Positions 1 through 7,580 are shown, counted from the stretch's first letter. The stretch is 32,374 nucleotides of DNA from Defluviitaleaceae bacterium (GCA_009788055.1 WQSG01000033.1:1-32374), one strand, 5' to 3'. The notes: generated from the letters alone by a model not told the origin. Program-made: numbers and translations.

Positions 1-2
1 GT

Positions 3-48
3 TTGGGGGGAGAACCTTTTTTTTCTTAAAAAAAGGTTCTCCCCCCAA
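3..48. terminator. Long perfect hairpin, bidirectional terminator; probable right arm of a composite repeat
   Basis: A stem of about 21 bp: TTGGGGGGAGAACC followed by eight T pairs with seven A plus GGTTCTCCCCCCAA, around a very short loop. It sits five bases past the stop codon of the PfkB kinase gene, so it can end transcription from that side, and the T/A tracts let it work in both directions. The flank CCAAGGTCT is shared with the hairpin at 6736-6771, which is the right arm of repeat copy A. The rest of this copy would lie outside the window. Confidence 0.75.
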
Positions 49-52
49 GGTC

Positions 53-1183
53 TTATCCTAAATTTTTTCCGTTGCCCCAGTCCTCTGCGAATTGAATCAC
101 TTGTTCAAACGTGGGGCTTTTTGCGTTGCGAACATAAAATCCTGATGTGGAAACGCCGAGGGTTAGTGATGCGAGGGGGTCAAGCCCAAGGGTTTGCCCA
201 AGGCAGAAGCCCGCGTTTAGATTGTCGCCCGCGCCTGTGGTGAGTTTTGGTTTGGCGCAGAATGGTCCGTCTGTGAAGAAATATTCGCCGCCGATACAGC
301 AACAAGCACTGCGCACAGGGTGAACCATCAGGCAGTAAATGCCCAGCGCATTGTACACGCCCATGACGGCATCCTTGAGTTTGTCGGGTGAAGAATCGGG
401 GATGTCTACCCCCATAACTTCCGCGATTTCAAAAACCTCTTTTTCGTTCAGCCCAAGAATGGTGCGGAATTTCTGTTCAAACTTTCCGATAAGCCCCATT
501 GCGCGGCGGATGTCCTCTTTCGTGCGTTTCTCGGGGTCGGCTAGGTCGAAGAATGCGAAGGGCTTTTCGGTTTTCTGCGGCAAAAGCGGGAACACTTCAT
601 CTATCATGCCCTGCCAAATTTCGCTCATCTGCGGCATCATCGTCCAGTTTTCCATGCCGAAAAGGTCGCATTCGTCAACCATTTTCGCAATGCCCTGCAC
701 TCCGCCCATTCCGTTTTTGCATACGTCCCATGTGAGGTCGCCCAAGCCCGCGTGTTTGCCCATCATTACTTTGCCGTCCTCAAATTCGCAGGCGTCTGTG
801 TGACCGGGTTGGCACAGGCTGTATACTGCCGCCGCTTTTTCTGCCATTGGTTTGAAAACAGGGTGAATATCGGGCGTTCCCAATGCGCCAGCATAAGTAA
901 GTTTAACGCCGTATTCCAGAAGCGCGTTTGACAAAATAGGCCCGTTGCCGCCAAGCTTTGTTTGCACCGTTACCATTTCGATATTGGTGCTAAGCCCCGC
1001 CGCCTTGGAAATCCTTTCGCCAAACTCTGCAATAGTTTTAATCCGTGTGAAATTCTTGAAATCCTGCCGCTTGTCAACCGGGTGGATAATCTCGTCCACA
1101 AAGCCGTCCAGCCCGATTAACATCTTTAAATCGAAACCCTTTTTCGCTTTCAGCTTGCTTGCCAAATCTGCCGCATTTTGCAT
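53..1183 (-). CDS. PfkB-family carbohydrate kinase
   Basis: A 376-aa sugar kinase of the PfkB/ribokinase superfamily, which transfers the ATP gamma-phosphate to a sugar or nucleoside hydroxyl in the cytoplasm. The C-terminal signature TTGAGDNLNAGF (about residue 312) carries the catalytic Asp and anion-hole glycines, and the N-terminal part has the family's substrate-side glycine stretch KLGGNGP. The length is above the usual 300-330 aa, with extra helical sequence in the middle, so the substrate cannot be named. The start is set at the ATG at 1183 because AGAGGAGG lies at 1191-1198; an upstream in-frame ATG at 1216 would place that ribosome site inside the gene. It is the last gene of a unit with the two-receiver protein, whose stop codon overlaps this ribosome site. 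A long hairpin follows. Confidence 0.85.
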   Translation of the reverse strand: MQNAADLASKLKAKKGFDLKMLIGLDGFVDEIIHPVDKRQDFKNFTRIKTIAEFGERISKAAGLSTNIEMVTVQTKLGGNGPILSNALLEYGVKLTYAGALGTPDIHPVFKPMAEKAAAVYSLCQPGHTDACEFEDGKVMMGKHAGLGDLTWDVCKNGMGGVQGIAKMVDECDLFGMENWTMMPQMSEIWQGMIDEVFPLLPQKTEKPFAFFDLADPEKRTKEDIRRAMGLIGKFEQKFRTILGLNEKEVFEIAEVMGVDIPDSSPDKLKDAVMGVYNALGIYCLMVHPVRSACCCIGGEYFFTDGPFCAKPKLTTGAGDNLNAGFCLGQTLGLDPLASLTLGVSTSGFYVRNAKSPTFEQVIQFAEDWGNGKNLG

Positions 1184-1196
1184 GATGATGCCTCCT

Positions 1197-1979
1197 CTAT
1201 ATGATATCCTTCTCATACGTGCGAAGCCGCCGTATGAACAAGTAATGCTTTAGTTTTGCCTCTATTCTGGCACGCAGAATATCGGGGTCTATGGGCTTTC
1301 GGATAAAGTCTTCCGCGCCAAGTGTTAGCGCGGCGGAAACATTGTCGTAAGTACCCGCGCTTGAGAAAAATAAAATGGGAGTATGTTCGTGTTGGGGGAA
1401 AGCGCGTATTTTGGGGATGAGGTCGAAGCCGTTTATGTCCGGCATATGGCAGTCGATTAGAAATAAATCAGGGGTTATGATACTAAGAAGGTCTTGCATT
1501 TTTTCAGGCTCTGTTAGGGTGCGGGTTTCGCAACGGTCTTTCAGCGCGAAGTTGACGGATTTTAGTATGCTCGGGTCGTCGTCAATGGCAAGAATTATAG
1601 GCTTCTCCTGTCTTTCCGGTTCTAAATGCAGGTTGATGCACTCCAATATTTTTTCGTCCCGCCAAGACTTTAGCATATAATCTGCCGCGCCAAGGTTCAT
1701 TCCGCGAAGCAAGTTGCTTTTTGAGCCGCCTATCGTTAAAAAAACGACGGGAATATGTGCGTATTTATCGGTTGCTTTCAATCGCTCCAACACAGAAAGC
1801 CCGCTGGATTTTGGCATATTAATGTCCAGCAGGATTAAATCGGGGATGGTGGTTTCCAGTATCTCAAACATTGTTTCCGAGTTTTTTGCCGGAAAAATAT
1901 CAAAGTGCTTTTTTAGTCTCATGTTCATGGTTATTAAATTATGGCTTACGTCGTCTACATACAAAATCTTTTTACGCAT
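1197..1979 (-). CDS. Two-receiver-domain response regulator without output domain
   Basis: A 260-aa cytoplasmic protein made of two CheY-like receiver domains. The first (about 1-120) has the acidic pair D9-D10 and phospho-acceptor D52 in LILLDINMPKSSG. The second (about 128-245) has IDDD, a phospho-acceptor Asp in LFLIDCHMPDINGF and the Lys of IRKPID. The first domain ends MLKSW, with Lys but no following Pro. No DNA-binding, GGDEF or kinase domain follows; the last 20 residues look helical. Such proteins act as phosphate relays or sinks, or bind partner proteins. It starts two bases after the stop of the Hpt gene, with AAGGAG at a good distance, so the two are co-transcribed and probably exchange phosphate. 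No histidine kinase is visible nearby. Confidence 0.88.
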   Translation of the reverse strand: MRKKILYVDDVSHNLITMNMRLKKHFDIFPAKNSETMFEILETTIPDLILLDINMPKSSGLSVLERLKATDKYAHIPVVFLTIGGSKSNLLRGMNLGAADYMLKSWRDEKILECINLHLEPERQEKPIILAIDDDPSILKSVNFALKDRCETRTLTEPEKMQDLLSIITPDLFLIDCHMPDINGFDLIPKIRAFPQHEHTPILFFSSAGTYDNVSAALTLGAEDFIRKPIDPDILRARIEAKLKHYLFIRRLRTYEKDII

Positions 1980-1981
1980 TT

Positions 1982-2554
1982 TTATTCTCCTTTTTCCAGT
2001 AACTCTACAATCTCCCTGTAGTTTACCATATCCACATTCTCGCGCAATATTGCGGCTAGTCCGCCGTCATTTGTATAGCTGAATTTTTCTATTTCCACCA
2101 TCGCATTTTCCACGTCTTCCATTTTAAAACCGTTGCAGGCGTCAATTAATTTTTCAAGCAACGCGCTGTCGGGCTTATCTTTTTCCGGCTTTGCAATTTG
2201 CGGAATACTTGCGAAAATTTCTTCAATACTTTGCACCAGCGCGTAGGCAGAATTTATAAACGGCGCATGGTTTTGCTTGATAAACGCTGTATCGCCCTCC
2301 ATTGCCGCGTTTTCAAGCGCGGCGGCGGATTCGCTTATTTGGGTCGCAAAAATATGCCCGCTTGCCCCTCGGATACCATGCACTTTTACCCGATAACCCT
2401 CAATTTCATTTTCATTAAACGTTTCAATGGCGTTCGCCATAGCCCTAAGGCTTAACATATACGTGCGCAACATATTAAAATACACTGTTTCGTCCCCGTT
2501 ATATTGCGCAAGCCCTTTTTCTGTATCAATACCTTCAAGTTTTTTTATCGGCAT
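1982..2554 (-). CDS. Hpt (histidine phosphotransfer) domain protein
   Basis: A 190-aa cytoplasmic protein with an N-terminal Hpt four-helix bundle. The phosphorylatable histidine is H59 in VKVHGIRGASG, which matches the HxxKGxSxxxG pattern of the family with Arg in place of Lys. The second half (about 115-190) is helical and charged, and may be a degenerate second bundle; no second histidine motif is seen. The gene heads a three-gene unit with the two-receiver protein and the PfkB kinase. The start is supported by AAGGAG at 2564-2569 and by a promoter at 2588-2616. The obvious role is shuttling phosphate between a kinase elsewhere and the receivers encoded next to it. Confidence 0.8.
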   Translation of the reverse strand: MPIKKLEGIDTEKGLAQYNGDETVYFNMLRTYMLSLRAMANAIETFNENEIEGYRVKVHGIRGASGHIFATQISESAAALENAAMEGDTAFIKQNHAPFINSAYALVQSIEEIFASIPQIAKPEKDKPDSALLEKLIDACNGFKMEDVENAMVEIEKFSYTNDGGLAAILRENVDMVNYREIVELLEKGE

Positions 2555-2587
2555 AATTAAATCGCTCCTTCCCCTTCAAACCATGAA

Positions 2588-2616
2588 AGTATAGCGGAAA
2601 GACTCCTTTTTTACAA
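2588..2616 (-). promoter_or_regulatory. Sigma-70 type promoter for the Hpt/receiver/PfkB unit
   Basis: On the minus strand TTGTAA and TATACT are separated by 17 bases. It lies 34 bases upstream of the Hpt start codon. It is divergent from, and eight bases away from, the tRNA promoter. Confidence 0.55.
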
Positions 2617-2623
2617 CTCGCAA

Positions 2624-2652
2624 TTGACACAATCCACACCATTGTGTATAAT
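2624..2652 (+). promoter_or_regulatory. Consensus sigma-70 promoter for tRNA-Leu
   Basis: A perfect TTGACA (2624-2629) and a perfect TATAAT (2647-2652) with a 17-base spacer. Transcription would start near 2659, about 16 bases before the mature tRNA. Such a full-consensus promoter fits a stable RNA gene. Confidence 0.85.
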
Positions 2653-2674
2653 TCCGTGGCAGTAAGATTATAGT

Positions 2675-2757
2675 GCCCGCGTGGCGGAACGGCAGACGCG
2701 GCGGATTCAAAATCCGCTCATGGTGACATGGTGGGGGTTCAAGTCCCTTCGCGGGCA
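2675..2757 (+). tRNA. tRNA-Leu (anticodon CAA)
   Basis: An 83-nt class II tRNA. The acceptor stem GCCCGCG pairs with CGCGGGC and the discriminator is A. The anticodon stem GCGGA/TCCGC encloses the loop TTCAAAA with anticodon CAA at 2708-2710. A long variable arm around CATG/CATG (2718-2730) is typical of Leu tRNAs. The T arm has loop TTCAAGT (2738-2744) closed by five G pairing with CCCTT, two of them wobble pairs. The CCA end is not encoded. Confidence 0.95.
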
Positions 2758-2771
2758 AAATTTTTAAAACG

Positions 2772-2809
2772 AAAATCCCTGAAAACATTGCGTTTTCGGG
2801 GATTTTTTT
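2772..2809 (+). terminator. Strong intrinsic terminator between tRNA-Leu and yigZ
   Basis: A 15-bp stem (2772-2786 with 2792-2806, one G-T pair) around the loop ATTGC, ending in seven T. It follows the tRNA by 14 bases. The ribosome site of the next gene starts only five bases after the T run. Confidence 0.85.
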
Positions 2810-2828
2810 GAATAGGAGTGGACTAACC

Positions 2829-3200
2829 ATGGACAACTTTGCAGAGATAACAGAAAAGAAGTCGCGCTTTTTGGGTTACAGCGCGAATGCGGAAACCGAG
2901 GACGAAGCCCGTGCGTTTATCGCTAAGATTTCCGCAGAGCATAAAAAAGCGAGGCACGTGGCATATGCGTATGTGCTGGCAAGCACCGCAAAAATGAACG
3001 ACGACGGCGAACCAAAGGGCACGGCAGGTCTTCCTATATATACATTGATAAACCGCCGCGGGCTAAAAAATGTGGTGGTTGTTGTTGTACGTTATTTTGG
3101 CGGAACGCTTTTGGGCAAAGGCGGTCTAATCCGCGCATATGGCAAGGCGGCGGGGATGTCTCTCGACAATTTTTCGGTGGTTTTACGAAAACAACCCTAA
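2829..3200 (+). CDS. yigZ: Single-domain YigZ/IMPACT family protein (UPF0029)
   Basis: A 123-aa protein corresponding to the N-terminal UPF0029 (IMPACT-like) domain. The conserved features are KKSRFLGYSA near the start, the RHVAYAYVL strand, DDGEPKGTAGLPI, and the nucleotide-fold loop VVVRYFGGTLLGKGGLIRAY. In eukaryotic IMPACT this domain is linked to translation control through Gcn1; the bacterial role is not settled. Most bacterial YigZ proteins are about 200 aa with a second domain (DUF1949), which is missing here, and no continuation is found in other frames. The start is the ATG at 2829, preceded by AGGAG at 2814-2818; an in-frame TTG at 2808 lies inside the terminator. There is no room for a separate promoter after that terminator. 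Confidence 0.85.
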   Translation: MDNFAEITEKKSRFLGYSANAETEDEARAFIAKISAEHKKARHVAYAYVLASTAKMNDDGEPKGTAGLPIYTLINRRGLKNVVVVVVRYFGGTLLGKGGLIRAYGKAAGMSLDNFSVVLRKQP

Positions 3201-3226
3201 TTCTGATAATTTTTTAATAAAATGTG

Positions 3227-3256
3227 TTGACAACCTGTCCCTGATTGTTGTAGGAT
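3227..3256 (+). promoter_or_regulatory. Promoter of the BlaI-like regulator, with a small palindrome over the -35 box
   Basis: TTGACA at 3227-3232 and TAGGAT at 3251-3256, spacer 18. The -35 box lies in the palindrome GTTGACAAC (3226-3234), and GTTGTA occurs again at 3247-3252. BlaI/MecI proteins often repress their own gene at TACA/TGTA half sites, so this could be the operator, but the match is weak. Confidence 0.45.
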
Positions 3257-3302
3257 TTCGGTATGAGTGATAATTTTAAAGCTAATAATTTGGAGGTTCG
3301 GT

Positions 3303-3632
3303 ATGCGATTAACGGATAAAGAAATGGAAATTATGGCGGTTTTGTGGAGCAGTGATGTTGCGCTAACGGCTACAGAAATTGTAAAGGCATCTGAAAACAA
3401 AACTTGGAAAGAAGCATCCATTTACATCATAATGACGACGCTTATTAAAAAAGGCGCGGTGGTTGTGTCAAGCCACAAGCCGACCGCAACAAATAACGCG
3501 AGGGCATACAGCCCTGCGATGTCTTCGGCGGAATGTGTAGTTTCGTATATCTCCAGTGTGAGGAAAGCGGGGGTACACATTGACCTTGACGAGTTTGTTA
3601 AACTTCTGAGGGCAAGCGAGAAAAAGAAATAA
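3303..3632 (+). CDS. BlaI/MecI/CopY family transcriptional regulator
   Basis: A 109-aa winged-helix repressor of the BlaI/MecI/CopY family. The opening MRLTDKEMEIMAVLW is the family hallmark, followed by the recognition-helix region ATEIV and the wing (about 45-70). The C-terminal half (about 75-109) would form the dimerization helices. These proteins repress genes such as beta-lactamase or copper efflux until cleaved by a BlaR/MecR sensor protease or until they bind metal. No BlaR-type gene and no metal-binding Cys cluster is seen here. The ATG at 3303 is chosen because GGAGG lies at 3292-3296; an in-frame ATG at 3267 has no ribosome site. The likely target is its own transcript with the membrane protein downstream. 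Confidence 0.85.
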   Translation: MRLTDKEMEIMAVLWSSDVALTATEIVKASENKTWKEASIYIIMTTLIKKGAVVVSSHKPTATNNARAYSPAMSSAECVVSYISSVRKAGVHIDLDEFVKLLRASEKKK

Positions 3633-3692
3633 GTGCCAAAGCACATATGCTATTATTCCCGAATATAATGCGAGTGAAGGGGGGTGTGCGGT

Positions 3693-3944
3693 GTGGATAT
3701 CATAGGATTGATTGTATGGTTGGTTGTCGGCGCGGTTGTTGGTTGGCTTGCAAGCATCATTATGCGGAGCAACCTGTCGCTTTTGCTGTGCATTATTTTG
3801 GGTATTGTCGGCTCTGCGGTGGGCGGTTTTATCGCTTCCTTTTTAGGAGTGCCGGGCGGCTTTATCATAGAACTTTTGGTTGCCGTTGGCGGTGCGTGTC
3901 TTGTTGTTTACCTTGCCAGACTTATCGGGCTGGGCAAACGCTAA
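3693..3944 (+). CDS. GlsB/YeaQ/YmgE-type small membrane protein
   Basis: An 83-aa protein of the transglycosylase-associated / GlsB-YeaQ-YmgE family, seen in stress responses; the molecular role is unknown. It has three hydrophobic helices with glycine-rich packing: IIGLIVWLVVGAVVGWLAS, CIILGIVGSAVGGFIASFLG and FIIELLVAVGGACLVVYLA. It ends in a short basic tail, GKR. The chosen start is GTG at 3693, eight bases after AAGGGGGG; GTG at 3684 lies inside that ribosome site. It follows the BlaI-like gene by 60 bases in the same direction, so the regulator may control it. A terminator follows. Confidence 0.8.
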   Translation: MDIIGLIVWLVVGAVVGWLASIIMRSNLSLLLCIILGIVGSAVGGFIASFLGVPGGFIIELLVAVGGACLVVYLARLIGLGKR

Positions 3945-3962
3945 TTTAATAATGTATTTTAT

Positions 3963-4002
3963 AAGCCTTGAGAACAATGCAATGTTTTCGGGGCTTTATT
4001 TT
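3963..4002 (+). terminator. Intrinsic terminator after the GlsB-like gene
   Basis: AAGCCTTGAGAACA pairs with TGTTTTCGGGGCTT through several G-T pairs, around a short loop, followed by TATTTTG. Confidence 0.65.
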
Positions 4003-4036
4003 GTATAAGCGATATAAGCGAGTGAGGGCGTTTTAA

Positions 4037-5428
4037 ATGCCGCATGAGATTACAGAAGTTCTGCCGCAAAGCATTGCGCAAGAGCTGGAAATAACCGCCG
4101 GCGATGTTTTGTTGCAGATTAACGGGAAGAAAATAAAAGATGTGTTCGACTATCAATTTGCCACTCAAGCCGAAGAACTTTTGTTGGAAATACAAAAGCC
4201 CTGCGGCGAAATTTGGGAGCTTGAAATAGAAAAAGACGCGGATGAAGACCTTGGAATTGTGTTCAAACGGCCGCTGATGGCGGCAAAGCGGCGATGCGTA
4301 AACAAGTGTATTTTCTGTTTTGTGGAACAGCAACCGTCGGGGCTTCGCAGTTCGCTTTATTTCAAAGATGATGATATCCGTCTGTCGTTTTTGCATGGCA
4401 ATTATGTAACGCTTACGAATCTTAGTGAGGCGGAAATTCGTCGCTTTGCAAGCTATCATTTGTCGCCGCTTCGTATTTCTGTACACGCCGCGGATTTGGA
4501 ACTTCGTAAAAAAATGATGGGTTCAGAAAATGCCGCAAATTTGTTTACTGCCCTAAATATTTTTGCGGAAGCGGGCATAAAAATGCATTTTCAAGTGGTG
4601 GTGTGCAAGGGCGTAAACGATGGCGAACATCTTGCGCACACGATTTCTGTTTTGGCGGAGCAAAAAGGTGCCGAAAGTTTGGCAATCGTACCCGCAGGCC
4701 TAACGCGTCACCGCGATGGTCTGCATTCTCTTTCGCAATTTACGCCTGAAGAAGCACGCAATGTTATTTCTCAGGTTAATTTTAAAAATTGCAACAAAAC
4801 GTTTGTATTTGCCGCCGATGAGTGGTATATTATGGCTAGGATTCCTTTACCACAATATAACTCTTATGGAGATTTTCCGCAATTGGACAATGGCGTGGGT
4901 ATGTTGCGATTGTTCGAGCATGATTTTTTGCACGCGCTCGGGAAATTGGCAGGCACCGTTTCTGGGGGATTCGGCCTGTCGGGAAGAGTGGAGGGGTGCG
5001 CTTGCGTGGATGTTTGCGCACCAAAACCTCCGCTCTTTCCGAACTCCTGCCACGGAAAAATTCACCATGTCGGCATAGTAACCGGGCTTTCTGCCGCCGC
5101 TTTTATGCGCGGGCTTGCAGATACTTTTCAATCCGCACACCCCGATATAAAAATCACCGTGTATCCCATAAAAAATAATTTCTTCGGAGAAAATATAACC
5201 GTAAGCGGTTTGCTAACAGGCGTGGATATAATAAACCAATTGCAAAACCAAGTACTTGCAGATGTACTCTTCCTCCCCGAAAATGCCTTCCGCGCCAACA
5301 CAGAAATAATGCTGGATGGCACGACTTTAACGCAACTTTCCGCCGTGTTAAACAGACCTGTTAAAGTAGGAAGTGCGGATGGTGGAGTGTTTTTTAATCA
5401 AATAAAAGACCTTGGGGGCAAGGCTTAA
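4037..5428 (+). CDS. DUF512 family PDZ / radical SAM protein
   Basis: A 463-aa cytoplasmic protein with the three-part plan of the Firmicute DUF512 family. The N-terminal PDZ-like domain (about 1-70) contains ITAGDVLLQINGKKI. A radical-SAM-type cluster motif CVNKCIFC (C87, C91, C94, CX3CX2C) is followed by a TIM-barrel-like region. The C-terminal DUF512 domain (about 270-455) carries the Cys cluster CACVDVCAPKPP. The reaction is not known; the family is widely conserved in Clostridia and often lies near the GTPase gene der, which is not seen here. The ATG at 4037 has a weak GAGGG upstream. The stop codon TAA directly abuts the ATG of the TPR gene, so the two are co-translated. Confidence 0.88.
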   Translation: MPHEITEVLPQSIAQELEITAGDVLLQINGKKIKDVFDYQFATQAEELLLEIQKPCGEIWELEIEKDADEDLGIVFKRPLMAAKRRCVNKCIFCFVEQQPSGLRSSLYFKDDDIRLSFLHGNYVTLTNLSEAEIRRFASYHLSPLRISVHAADLELRKKMMGSENAANLFTALNIFAEAGIKMHFQVVVCKGVNDGEHLAHTISVLAEQKGAESLAIVPAGLTRHRDGLHSLSQFTPEEARNVISQVNFKNCNKTFVFAADEWYIMARIPLPQYNSYGDFPQLDNGVGMLRLFEHDFLHALGKLAGTVSGGFGLSGRVEGCACVDVCAPKPPLFPNSCHGKIHHVGIVTGLSAAAFMRGLADTFQSAHPDIKITVYPIKNNFFGENITVSGLLTGVDIINQLQNQVLADVLFLPENAFRANTEIMLDGTTLTQLSAVLNRPVKVGSADGGVFFNQIKDLGGKA

Positions 5429-6577
5429 ATGTTACAGCTATGCGTATCACAACAACTAAATACCGTACCGTATTCGTTTAAGACAACAGGGATTCATGTG
5501 TACACTTTTGAGGAAATGTTGTACCACGTTTTCCATTACTGGCGCGAGTCTGTGGATGAGTTTTTGGCGGATGGGGCTATTGCGTGGGTGGCAGAAATCG
5601 GTCACTCTTATTTGGCTACGCGAATGAAGGAGCTTACCCGAACAGAACTTTTCGCAACCAGAATACTGGACTTTTTGCGTTTGGCAAATTATTTTGATGA
5701 GGAAGAACTAAGCGGTCTTAAAGCCACGCTGGAGAAATGGGAATTGCGCCGCGAATGGGAAAAGCTGAAGGAACGTGCAGACTTTTTTGCAAGCAAAAAC
5801 GAACCCGACAAAGCCATTCCGCTATACAAACGCGCACTGCAATATGACGAAAACGCGCCGCTTCTGAATAATCTCGGCGTGCAGTATCTGCAAGCGAATT
5901 CGCCAAAGGAGGGGCTGTCGTACCTTACCCGAGCCCTTTCCCTTGAGCCTAAAAATTTCTCAATCTTGTTGCACTACACAGAGGCGGCAATTTTAAGCGG
6001 CAAGTTCGATAAGGCGGCGAAGGCACTTCAGAAAGCCTATGCCGTAAACCCAAAGCACCCCGATATCGCTTTCCTTCTCGGCCTAATGTCCTACGAACAA
6101 AAGGACTATCCCACCGCCCTTACCTATTTTGAAAAAGCCATTAATGCAGACCCGACCGTCCCGTACTACACGCACAAAGCCGTGGACATCCACCTCCAAA
6201 TGCGTCAATACGAAAAAGCCTTAGCCGCTTTGCAAAAATCCGCAACTCACGACTCTGCCTACCACGAAAAAGAAGCCGAAATCCATGCCGCAGAGGGCAA
6301 TCTTCCACGTGCAATAAAGTCCATGCAAGCCGCCCTTTCCGCCACTGCCGAACCCGCCGCAACCGCTTACGCAAAACTCGCCGCCTACCACCGTCAAGAT
6401 TACGACACAGCCCGCGCCGAAGAAGCCATCACAAAAGCCCTTTCCCTAAACCCCCACAACAACATAGTTCTCCTAGAAAACGCCCGCATCAAAAAAGGCC
6501 TAGGCCACACCCGCGAATACCAATCCGTTCTCGGCGAAATTTTAAAGAGCTTTAAAGAGGGATATCGTAATGCGTAA
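5429..6577 (+). CDS. Tetratricopeptide-repeat (TPR) protein
   Basis: A 382-aa soluble protein, probably a scaffold. Residues 1-115 form a non-TPR helical domain. From about 115 to 375 there are roughly seven 34-residue TPR units with the usual A/G/Y/P positions, for example AIPLYKRALQYDENAPLLNN, LSYLTRALSLEPKN and ALTYFEKAINADPTVPYY. No signal peptide or membrane segment is present. TPR arrays bind partner proteins, but nothing in the sequence names the partner. The start codon directly follows the stop of the DUF512 gene. Codon use shifts toward C-ending codons in the last third, which reads differently from the first third. Repeat copy A with its terminator follows. Confidence 0.85.
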   Translation: MLQLCVSQQLNTVPYSFKTTGIHVYTFEEMLYHVFHYWRESVDEFLADGAIAWVAEIGHSYLATRMKELTRTELFATRILDFLRLANYFDEEELSGLKATLEKWELRREWEKLKERADFFASKNEPDKAIPLYKRALQYDENAPLLNNLGVQYLQANSPKEGLSYLTRALSLEPKNFSILLHYTEAAILSGKFDKAAKALQKAYAVNPKHPDIAFLLGLMSYEQKDYPTALTYFEKAINADPTVPYYTHKAVDIHLQMRQYEKALAALQKSATHDSAYHEKEAEIHAAEGNLPRAIKSMQAALSATAEPAATAYAKLAAYHRQDYDTARAEEAITKALSLNPHNNIVLLENARIKKGLGHTREYQSVLGEILKSFKEGYRNA

Positions 6578-6649
6578 ATAAAAAAGTTCTCGGGGGCTCT
6601 GCCCCGAACCCCGGAAACTTTTGAAAAAGTTTCATCAAAACTTTAATTT

Positions 6650-6682
6650 AAAAACCGCCGCGAAAAATTCGCGGCGGTTTTT
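6650..6682. terminator. GC-rich bidirectional terminator inside repeat copy A
   Basis: Fifteen bases beginning AAAAACCGCCGCG pair perfectly with CGCGGCGGTTTTT and its lead-in, around three A. The T and A runs on the two sides make it usable from both strands. The TPR gene ends 73 bases before it. Confidence 0.8.
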
Positions 6683-6735
6683 GAGTTGCGACAATCGTTT
6701 ATCGCTAGTCCATGTCAAAGTTTGAGGATGGGGGT

Positions 6736-6771
6736 TTGGGGGAAGGAACTTTTCAAAGTTCCTTCCCCCAA
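6736..6771. terminator. Terminator hairpin at the 3' side of ecfT (right arm of copy A)
   Basis: TTGGGGGAAGGAACTTT pairs perfectly with AAAGTTCCTTCCCCCAA over 17 bp around two bases. It is 12 bases beyond the ecfT stop codon. It lacks a long T run, so its strength as a terminator is uncertain. Confidence 0.6.
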
Positions 6772-6782
6772 GGTCTGTTCTT

Positions 6783-7580
6783 TTAAATAAACCGCGTTAA
6801 AATAATTGCGACGCAGAAGGATATTAGAATTGCGGTGGCTAGAATGTCGGAGGGGGCGATTTTCATTTGCTTCATCTTTGTGCGGTTGATGTCGCCGCGA
6901 TAGCAACGGGCTTCCATTGCGGTGGCAAGTTCGTCGGCGCGTTTGAAGGCGGAGATGAAGAGGGGTACGAGGATTGGGATGAGGGACTTGGCGCGGGTTA
7001 TTAGTCCGCCCGTGTCGAAGTCTGCGCCGCGGGCTTTTTGGGCTTTGATTATTTTTTCCGTTTCGTCTGCGAGGGTTGGAATGAATCGTAGGGCTATGCT
7101 CATCATCATGGCGATGTCGTGGGCGGGTACTTTGATGCGTTTTAGGGGGGAAAGTAGGGCTTCGATTCCGTCGGTTAGCTGGATTGGCGAGGTGGTGAGC
7201 GTCAAAATTGTAGAGCCGAGTACGAGAAGCACTAAGCGGCAGACCATTTTTCCCGCAACGGCTACGCCCTCCATGGTTAGGCGTATGAAGCCGACTTGGA
7301 AAATTACGGTGTCGCCCGGGGTGAGAAACAGGTTGAGAGCGGAGGCAAAGACGAGGATAAAAAGTATGGCGCGCAGGCCGCGAAGCAAAAGGCGCGGCGG
7401 CACTTTGGAGATTTTCACAAGTGTGGCAATGAAAATTAGCGCGAGTCCGTATCCCGCAAAATGGTTTACGAAAAGCAATGCGGTGATGTAAAAAATTGTG
7501 CCAAGCAATTTCACGCGGGGGTCTAGGCGGTGGATTGGCGAATTTGTGGGGTAGTATTGCCCGATTGTAATGCGCGTCAT
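6783..7580 (-). CDS. ecfT: Energy-coupling factor transporter transmembrane protein EcfT
   Basis: A 265-aa integral membrane subunit of an ECF vitamin/metal transporter. It links the two EcfA ATPases to exchangeable substrate-binding S-components. It has about five or six membrane helices, for example [32 protein letters not shown] and [16 protein letters not shown]. The two cytoplasmic coupling-helix motifs are present: [10 protein letters not shown] (Ala-Arg-Gly) and [11 protein letters not shown], where the usual Ala-Arg-Gly reads Ala-Arg-Cys. The gene overlaps the fused ecfA gene by four bases (ATGA), so translation is coupled. With no S-component beside it, this is a shared (group II) module; an S-component lies at 26838-27371. 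Confidence 0.93.
   Translation of the reverse strand: MTRITIGQYYPTNSPIHRLDPRVKLLGTIFYITALLFVNHFAGYGLALIFIATLVKISKVPPRLLLRGLRAILFILVFASALNLFLTPGDTVIFQVGFIRLTMEGVAVAGKMVCRLVLLVLGSTILTLTTSPIQLTDGIEALLSPLKRIKVPAHDIAMMMSIALRFIPTLADETEKIIKAQKARGADFDTGGLITRAKSLIPILVPLFISAFKRADELATAMEARCYRGDINRTKMKQMKIAPSDILATAILISFCVAIILTRFI

Larger units (their letters stand above)
6585..6776. repeat. Composite intergenic inverted-repeat element, copy A
   Basis: The left arm (6585-6645) contains GGGGCTCTGCCCC and AAACTTTTGAAAAAGTTT followed by CATCAAAACTTTAA. A terminator hairpin follows at 6650-6682, then the core TTATCGCTAGTC (6699-6710), then a right arm hairpin (6736-6771). The left arm and core match copies B (11640-11825) and C (17775-17960). 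The right arm here is of the TTGGGGGAAGGAAC type, also seen at 3-48. It lies between the TPR gene and ecfT. Confidence 0.8.

Noticed and set aside
3197..3421. Minus-strand small open frames around the BlaI-like gene.
   Set aside because: They are shadows of the plus-strand gene and its promoter region, with no ribosome site.
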